In this document: positions 56,995-64,000 of the stretch, piece by piece
How the letters are laid out: every line of letters starts with the position of its first letter
Numbering within the stretch: the stretch's first letter is position 1
DNA from: Zizania palustris
Taxonomy: Eukaryota > Streptophyta > Magnoliopsida > Poales > Poaceae
Assembly (NCBI GenBank): GCA_019279435.1
Contig: JAAALK010000283.1
Coordinates: 65,144,642 to 65,208,641 of the forward strand
Direction: 5' to 3'
Length of the DNA: 64,000 nucleotides
The notes under the pieces: model-generated
The model's input: only the letters and a program-made list of their open reading frames with translations
Databases searched by the model: none
What the model was told of the DNA's origin: nothing
Position numbers and translations under genes: made by a program

Positions 56995-59900
56995 ATGGCC
57001 ACTAATGACATGATCCCCGAGGTAAGTCGTTGGCATTCTTTTTCTTTTTCTATTGTTCCCCGTGTTCTTGGCTCTTTCGCCACTTTTTTTCACTGTTTTC
57101 CTTTTCTTACTATTTCTTTTTACTTTCTTCTCTGTAGAATCTGAAGAACCAAGTTTTGATTTCCATGTCCAACCATCCAACTTGTTATTTCTTGGGCCCT
57201 TTGGGTAATCCCAACCCCACCGATTTCATTAATACTGAGACCAACCAAATCCCCTTCAAATATTCTCCCATGCTTTCCTCCGGTTAGGACTCCAGCTTCG
57301 GGTCTTTTCCTTCTCCCCTCCCTAGCTAGTGCGACTGGTACCTTAGGGTATCGGCAGTCCACTGTGCTTTCTGGGATGAGGTTGACATTGGACACTACAT
57401 CAGTCTCTCTCTTGCTGAGCCATTCTAGAATGAGCCGATGCTGGCCACCGCCTGTTATTTTTGGTTCGATGCATTGAATGCTTTCGTCTTTGTCCACGGG
57501 CCGATGAGTCCCACCTTGTTCGATGTATTCTTCTTGACTTGTCTTGATATCGAATCATCAACCAACCCATTTGCCTTCCGCTCTAAACCGACTCATCGCC
57601 TTGGCACCAAATCCATGGACAGTTAGGGCAGATATATTGCTAGGCAAAATAAGAAAACTAGCCCCGTAGACGCTCGTGAGCATGTAGCCTTTCTCAACCT
57701 TTGGCTAGAGCAGTTTTTTTCTACGTATCCGCTTTGAGTCCAACCTTCCAATTTAAATTCTTGGCCAAACAACTTGCTGCTCACCTAAAAGTTCCCCTTG
57801 GTCGATACCTCCTTGGAGCTACCTACCGCCTCCTCCATCTCGTATCGGCCAAGATATCGGATGGTGATCCTGTCGGCCATCCTAACGATCCTTGGTAGTT
57901 TCTTTAGCTTTGGCTCAACGTCTATACCCCCGATGTTGTCGGTGATCCTCCTCTCGTTTTAATGTGGTTTCCCTCTGATTTTCTAGAATCGGTTGCTCCT
58001 ATTTATTGTTGATGTTCTTCCCTAGGTGAAGCGGTTGCATGTCATTCCTTGGGTGAATCAACTACTCCTATTTTAAGGGTTTTTATCTTGGGTTCTTGTA
58101 ACACCCCTAATTTTCAAAGAAAATAAAAATACCATTTATTATATTTTCTAGAAATGATTTATTTTGAAATACCTTTAATACCCTTATAGGCTTAAATGAA
58201 CTAGAACCTAGATGAAATATCCAAACCGGAGGCTAGAAATTTCTGTATATGATCCCAAGGCCAAGATATATTTTTGATAATTTTTACAAATTTCTATCAC
58301 CCTTGGAAGCAACCCAAACATTTTAAACCAATTTCAGCAATTAAATTTATTCAGAAATGAATTTAAACAGTAACGGGCCCCTTTCCCCCTTTTCTCCCCC
58401 AACCGACTGGCCCAGCCCACTCCCTCCCTGAGCCCCGTACCGACAGTTGGACCCCACTGGTCAGTGACCCCCTCCCTCCGCGTGCGCGCCCGACACCTCG
58501 GCCCACCCATCAGTTGCCTCACCCTCGCCTCGTGCCTGCTGACCGGTGGCCCCTGCTTGTCAGAACCGTCATCCACCTCACGCCCCCTAACTCCGCCAGC
58601 CACCGATCCTGCCTCGGATCCGCCCTCGCCGGCCCCCTCCCATTAATTCATCGTCGGCATTGAATTCCCCCATTACTCCACGCATAATCGCCCTGGCGCA
58701 GTCGCTCGCATGCATGGAAAGCCCTCGCCAGTGTTTACTCTCGGCCTCCCCCGATTGCACCCCCTTTGCCCCCGCCGATGCCCCTACTTAAACCCCTAGC
58801 CACCTCCGCGCACAACCCCCACGTTTATTCGCTGCGAGAACAAATTAGAGCGCCCCAATTCAACTTTGAGCACCACACCGCCGCCCTCACTCCAGTCACT
58901 GCTCGCCGTCACTGGAGTGTCCCTCCGTCCTCGATGACTGCACCGCTATGACTGCAGGCGCCACCCCGACCTCAGCCACCACTCCATCGCCGACGAACCC
59001 CACTAGAACACCACTGCCGACGAGGACCCGAACATCTTCGTCGCCCCCGCTCGTCGCTGGCCATGCTCCGACGACCTTTTGCCTCGCCAACGGTACCCTC
59101 GTGTTCCCCGTAGTCCCCTCTTTCCGTTTTAGCCCTTAGGATCCACCACCATCGCTCGCCGTGGTCGCTAGCCCCTCGCCGTCACCAGAGAAGATGACCA
59201 GCACGGGTAGAGTACCCGTACCATGTCGGATTCATCCTCGACCGTGCGATCATGATCCGATGGTCGGGATTAAATCGATCCCTCGGTTTAATCTAGCCCA
59301 TCAGATCTTAGCGAATCGGTATGATTTAATCCTATGCGTCCGTTAGAACTTAAATCTCTTGTTCAATCTGGCCCGTTGGATCCCAACGAAGCGGTATGAT
59401 CTAATCTAGATCGTCCGCTTATAATTAAAACCTATATTCAATCTAGGCCACCCGATGCGTACTGGTTCGGCGTTTTAATCGTGGTCGTCAGGGTCCACTT
59501 AAAGCCCCCGCCCCGCCCGTGGCCGCCCGATCACGATCTAACAGCGATCCGCGATCCGGCGCACGCGCACAGTGCACAGGTTCACGATGGATTCGGTTCA
59601 CCATGGACCGACACCTGTTTTTGGTTTAATTTAAATTCCAGAAATAGTTTTAAACTTCTAAAATTCATATCTTGCTCATTTTAACTCCAAAATTAACCAT
59701 TTCAATTCCAGAAAATTCATAATTTTATTCTCTACATGTTAATGCAATAAAAACAGTAGGCTTATTTTGAGTATTTTATGTTTATTTAATAAAGTATTCA
59801 AATGCACCTTAGGATAAACTCAAAACTTGTCCATTTCAACTTTAGGAAAATTTATCTTTTTCCTCTTCATATTGGTGTAATAGAAGCACTAGGTTTATTC

Positions 59901-62900
59901 TGAACTTTTTATTTTAAATTAATTGGAAGTTTAAAATACATTAGATTACATTTTTATTCCTTTTTAGAAAAATCCCTAACTCCATCAAAGTTCATTTTTG
60001 AAAATTTATATAATAAATTTCAGTAGCTTAATGACTTATTTTCCTTAATTTAATCCAATCAAAACCTATATGATTATTGTGCGCTTTTGGATTGTTTAAT
60101 TGAATGTTACGTTTATTTTATTTGGGTCGAGAAGACTACGACACCGTCGAGGAGACGGAATACTTCCTGGAAGTTCCTCCCTCTCCTTTCGCTGAACAAG
60201 GCAAGTCACCAAACCAATCTTTTGAGCATATTGAACCCAGTTTTGTTAAACTATCGCTAAAACACATAGGTTATACATGCATTAGTCAAATGCAAGCCCT
60301 ACATTATATTTATTTAGATCCCCGACCTTGATGTGCAACCCAAGTCATGCTATCTAGCCTAAACTCCTTGTCATCATATTATTAGTACTAGTAGATAGTG
60401 TCCAATGTAGCGACACAATTGCTATAGGTTGAAAATGAGTCGTAGCGATTTGGAATCTACTATATGATCCCCGTTATTCTCATCTTTGGAATTCTGTTGG
60501 TGATAGAGTTATGGTTATGTGTATGCATGGTGGGTTCCAGGTGCAAGCTAGGGCATTGGTCGGTAGCACCCGGGGCACTATAAGGACCGGTCTGTGGGAT
60601 CCGTTGCAATACATTTTCGTACCAACTACAAGTCTAGTGGGTAAGTCCTAACTAAGGTATGGAGTGTTCCAATCCGAGGCACCACTTGGAGATGGGTCAA
60701 GAAGCACCTGCGGGTGTCTTGTACCGACGTGGCGCAAAAGGGGGTGCGACGTTAGCCGGGACGCGGCCCGGCGCGCCGGCGAAACCTAGAGTGGGTGATT
60801 ATCGCTTGGAGCATTTCATGCTGAGGTTTTGGCACGAGTTCCTGTGGTATGGGTCATCTTGTTACACTTTGGTGTTTGGGATGAGTGCGTGCCTTATGGG
60901 TACAATGGTACACCTATGATCAGAGTCTTAAATCTTTTCGAAAAGCCGAGCCCACGGTCAAGGGCAGGTTGCGTGACATCCCACAGTTAGTTTATTTTTG
61001 TGAATATGCATGATGACTTGGCATGTAAGGACTGTTGAGCGAGGAGGGAAAACGTACTCCTCGAGTTAGATGATATTATGATGTTCATGTTTAATATTAA
61101 GCATGATTAAACTTGACCACACTGAATGCAAGAACTGAAAAATGTACTTTTCCGCACTTTTAGCCATTATCCTTCCTTTGTTATTATCTTGCATTACTAT
61201 TGCATTTGCGGTGGATTTTTGAGTACTTTTGCACTCATACCCATTGGACAAACACCTCAGAGGCTGCTTACTATGAGGAGGATGGTCTGGAGTAGCGACC
61301 CAATCAAGAAGAAGATCCTGAAGAAGGCGTTCGTCATGCTTTTTACTGTTTATTTTAATTTTACTCTTATGTAATAATGTGGTCTGCGGACCACGAATGA
61401 TTGCCATATGTACGTTGTCGCATGATGAACCTATTGTATTATTGTTTTTCTTTGGAAATTCAATAATGTTCTGATTTGTTAAATTGGGGCATCACAGTTC
61501 TCTGATCAGGCCATCTAGTATCCCTATGAACATTACTCGGAATATGAATGCCCCCATCGTCTAACCTTAACTGATGTGTTTCGGGATGAGAAATCCACTC
61601 GTATCTTCAAGGCTACTATCCTTCCTTGCCTCGTGCCCATTAATTTCACCATCGACCATCCTCAGAAGGCCTCTTATGAGTTCTATCATCTATCGGTCTT
61701 CGCGAGGCAGTTGGGGTTCAGTTGGTTTCTACCCCAACTTTTCTTCATCGATCAAAGCCAAATTCATGGAGAAGTCAAGGATGGCGTGGAGTGGGATTGC
61801 TTCTTTGATATGACTGATGAGGTTCTTGATGGTGACTTTGCCTCTTGGACAGCATGCCGAGTGTCCTCTACCAACTTTCACCGATGGTGGGGTGAATTAA
61901 AGCAACATCTTTTTAACCGCTCCTCACTGGTGTATCGGGAGCGACTTCACCTGGGTGATTCTAATGCGGGATTCAAGGTGAACACTTCATATCGCTCTTT
62001 TACTTACTTCAATTATCTCCCCTTTATCTGCTCACATTTTCCTTTGCAGGAGGATGACCTTGGCGCTCCCTTTGTGAGCTTCAGTGGCTGACCGATACGC
62101 TACGGACCTGTATCGGCCACTACCAATTTAGATATCGGTGTCCCTACTCCCACGGCCTGGGTGAGTGGGAAATGATCTAAAGTCCTGGCTTGCAAATTCT
62201 AGGCGTTGACCTCGGTCGTACGCCGATCCACTAGGGCCCGGACTAGCTAGATGAGTCCATCGCCTTTGACTCTTCGGTCGTCGGTGGGTCTTCGACTTCT
62301 GCTTATAACACTGATTTATAGATTATACTTACATCTCTTATTCGTTTTGTATCCGACACAAACCACATCTTTGGCTGCGCACGTTCCCGATGTCAGCGCT
62401 TCCCTGCCAATGACTGAAGTCCCTTCATCGGCCTAGGTTTGTACCCGTCTTTTGTGTCACAGATATTTCTTTCTTTCATACTCCTAATGTCGAATGTCTC
62501 TTTTATTCTTAGCCACCATCTTCTCCTATTGACGTAAAATCCCTTTACATGGTGTTTGACAACATGGCCGCTAATCCTGTCGATCCCTAGCCGACCTATG
62601 CCACTGAGATTGTTGTAGTGGGGGTCACTGCTCAGGCTGGTACACTAGAGGTTGCTGCCATTAGTCCTAATGTGTCGGCCGCCATTGATGCTATTGTCGC
62701 TTCGGTTGCTGTCGCCACCGGAGTTGTGGCTACTGGTGCCGATGTGATCGGGTTCGATGCGCCGGGAGGCACCACCATTGGTTCCTAGGAATCGGCTTCT
62801 AACGTTGATGTCTCTTGTCAGATATCTTCACTTGTTCGTTCTTTTGTCTTCTGTTGTTTTCCATGTAACCAACACTTGTCTTGAATGCAGCCGATGCTCG

Positions 62901-63780
62901 AGGAGGACAACCCCGATGAGGAGATCTTGCATACCCTCCTGGTTGCCATGGTAGAGAGTGATATCACAACCTCCTTTGCAAATGATGCCCTGCAATCGGC
63001 CGCCCCGGCCAGGCCAGCTGATGTAAGTGCTTTTTCATTTATCATCATGACATGATTTCCCTTTTAGCCGTCTAACCTTTTCTTTCTTCTAGTACTTCAT
63101 CCGAAAGTTTCCTTTTGACATCGACCAATACCTTGATACCGATGAAGTCGCTAGAGCCACTCCGTCAACCATTGCTCAATTGGCTCTAGAAGTTAGGGAA
63201 GCCTTATCGGACTTGTTGCATCAGTTGGGATATCTGGTAGAAGTTCTAGCCAATGATTCAAGTCTGATAAGGGTTCGTTTTAATGATGTCTTGGGCTATT
63301 TCACTCTGGAGTTGGTCGATGCTCTTACGCCTGTCACCTTCATGGAGTATCATCGACCGGGGGTGCAGTGAGCCGTGAAGCAGATGGCTGATCGAGCTAG
63401 TCATGTTTTGTAGATGGAGGTGGTGAAGACCCATGATGAGGCGATAATGACCAAGGCCACTCTCGTGAATCGCATTCAGGATGAGTCATCGACTACGTTG
63501 CTAGAAGTCGACTAGCCGCGGGCGGAGGAAACCGATCTGGCCTTGAGGATGGATGGGGTACGGGCGAGGATTACCGAAAAGGAAGGTGTTTTGGCCTCCT
63601 TCCCGGCTCGAATCTAGGCCTAGGATCGCCGTCTTGTTGGTGCCATACATGATGCGCAGCACCAACGCCGCGCCATTCAAGACATCCCCGGCTTGGACAT
63701 CGAGGATTGGGTTGTCCTTTGGAGTGTCGATGCGATTTGGCTACGGGCGATAATGGCCATTCACCGCACTCTTCTTTGAA
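56995..63780 (+). pseudogene. Plant mobile domain (PMD) gene, antisense cargo in gypsy element, interrupted
   Basis: The start is ATG at 56995 (MATNDMIPE), with a clean intron at 57022-57137 (GAG|GTAAGT...CTGTAG). Then comes the PMD-type reading (FLGPLGNPNPTDFINT, IPFKYSPMLSSG, ATACYFWFDALNAFVF, MSPTLFDVFFLTCLDIESS, EHVAFLNLWLEQFF, RYLLGATYRLLHL, LNVYTPDVVGDPP) to about 58096. After an insertion (58097-61496) it resumes (DVFRDEKSTRIFKATILP, VFARQLGFSWFLPQLFFID, FHRWWGELKQHLF), with further intron-like joins at about 61978-62049 and near 62890 and 63060. The tail is Ala/Val-rich and helical. Several in-frame stops show decay. The PMD family (PF10536) is common on plant transposons; its biochemical role is not settled. 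Confidence 0.7.
58097..61496. mobile_element. 3.4 kb LTR-like insertion (solo LTR or non-coding retroelement) with perfect target duplication
   Basis: It starts TGTAACACCCC and ends GGGGCATCACA, imperfect inverted ends of TG...CA type. It is flanked by GTTCT on both sides (58092-58096 and 61497-61501). Removing it rejoins the PMD reading in frame (TTGGG|TTC|TCTGATCAG). No gag or pol motif is present. A GC-rich, Pro/Ser-coding block (58375-59150) is followed by AT-rich DNA. ACTTAAACCCC near 58785 could be a TATA region. Size and lack of coding fit a solo LTR of a large gypsy family. A very large non-coding element without a visible second LTR is less likely. Confidence 0.75.
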
Positions 63781-64000
63781 TTTCTTTGTATTAGATCTTG
63801 ACATGTAAAATCTTAGAACATTTTTGTAATATATTATCATATATCCCTCAATTTGGTCTTGAGTCTTTTGTGTCTAAGGGCGATGCTTCAGCATTGGCCA
63901 TCTAAAGGCGATACCATCAATATCGGTTATTTGATGTTCGCGTGTAGATCTTTAGGCATTTATCAAAATGCTCAAAAAATATTTCTTCAAGTACTTTCTA
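63781..64000 (-). pseudogene. End of gypsy pol (integrase C-terminus) at the window edge
   Basis: On the minus strand 64000-63952 encodes KYLKKYFLSILINA and then a TAA. This matches the end of the integrase tail at 46976 (SRYLKRYFPSV). Downstream, 63940-63895 shares the words TAAAGGCGATACCATCAATATCGG with 46925-46955. This places the pol-cargo boundary near 63890. Confidence 0.6.

Larger units (their letters stand above)
55576..64000 (-). mobile_element. Ty3/gypsy element with antisense cargo gene, 3' part only
   Basis: 55576-56352 is an LTR with TGTTAG/TTAACA ends on the plus strand, so on the minus strand it starts TGTTAACG. Just inside it, the minus strand has a purine-rich CTGAAACTAGGGGCATG, the polypurine tract. 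At the other end of the window 64000-63952 reads KYLKKYF in the minus frame, the end of an integrase like NSRYLKRYF at 46990. So this is the 3' part of a minus-oriented gypsy element whose pol continues to the right. Between pol and PPT lies about 7.5 kb of cargo, of which 3.4 kb is a later insertion. Confidence 0.75.

Noticed and set aside
63553..63840. ORFs on both strands at the end of the PMD tail
   Set aside because: Short, with no domain; they overlap the decayed PMD reading and its stops.

Overview
The window is nuclear DNA from a grass (Poaceae). This rests on a monocot-style GC-rich Dof gene and plastid PPR gene, grass-type LTR retrotransposons, CACTA and Mutator-like transposons, MITEs, and AT-rich intergenic DNA. 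I cannot name the species; an Oryza-like genome is a guess. It is a gene-poor, repeat-rich region with only two recognisable host genes: a Dof transcription factor (CDS 20011-21114, 5'UTR intron 18648-19991) and a chloroplast PPR protein that I read as HCF152 (from 25626, cut by an exactly 1000-base N gap at 27152-28151).

Layout. 1-13524: two same-orientation (minus) Ty1/copia elements of one Sirevirus-like family. Copy 1 (1-6958, continuing off the left edge) appears to have inserted into the reverse transcriptase of copy 2 (6959-13524). Copy 2 in turn abuts the 3' end and LTR (13525-14354) of a Ty3/gypsy element. 14355-17236: decayed Mutator-like transposon remains with GRF-type zinc-finger ORFs on both strands. 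17237-21690: Dof gene, CT microsatellite and MITE-like sequences. 21691-25420: 5'-truncated LINE (minus) carrying a long foldback repeat. 25626-28151: HCF152 and the gap. About 28930-34531: CACTA transposon (minus) encoding a TNP2-type transposase, with tRNA-like sequences near both sides. 34532-45191: Tat-like gypsy element (plus), 5' truncated, with an antisense gene between pol and its 3' LTR. 45645-52955: complete gypsy insertion (minus) with two LTRs, PBS, PPT and a near-perfect target duplication, whose pol has lost the RT/RNase H/integrase core. 54965-55332: Tourist-like MITE. 55576 to beyond 64000: another gypsy element (minus) whose 3' region holds an intron-containing antisense plant-mobile-domain gene, split by a 3.4 kb LTR-like insertion with perfect target duplication (58097-61496).

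How the parts relate. The transposon genes are nearly all broken, by stops, homopolymer frameshifts or missing catalytic residues, so most are fossils. The most interesting system-level signal is that two gypsy elements carry unrelated antisense cargo genes in the same slot (between integrase and 3' LTR), while the related element at 45645 has almost nothing in that slot. A second strong signal is a tandem array of stem-loops with compensating stem changes at 40050-40385, just downstream of a gypsy integrase. No bacterial, viral-defence or CRISPR-type system is present.
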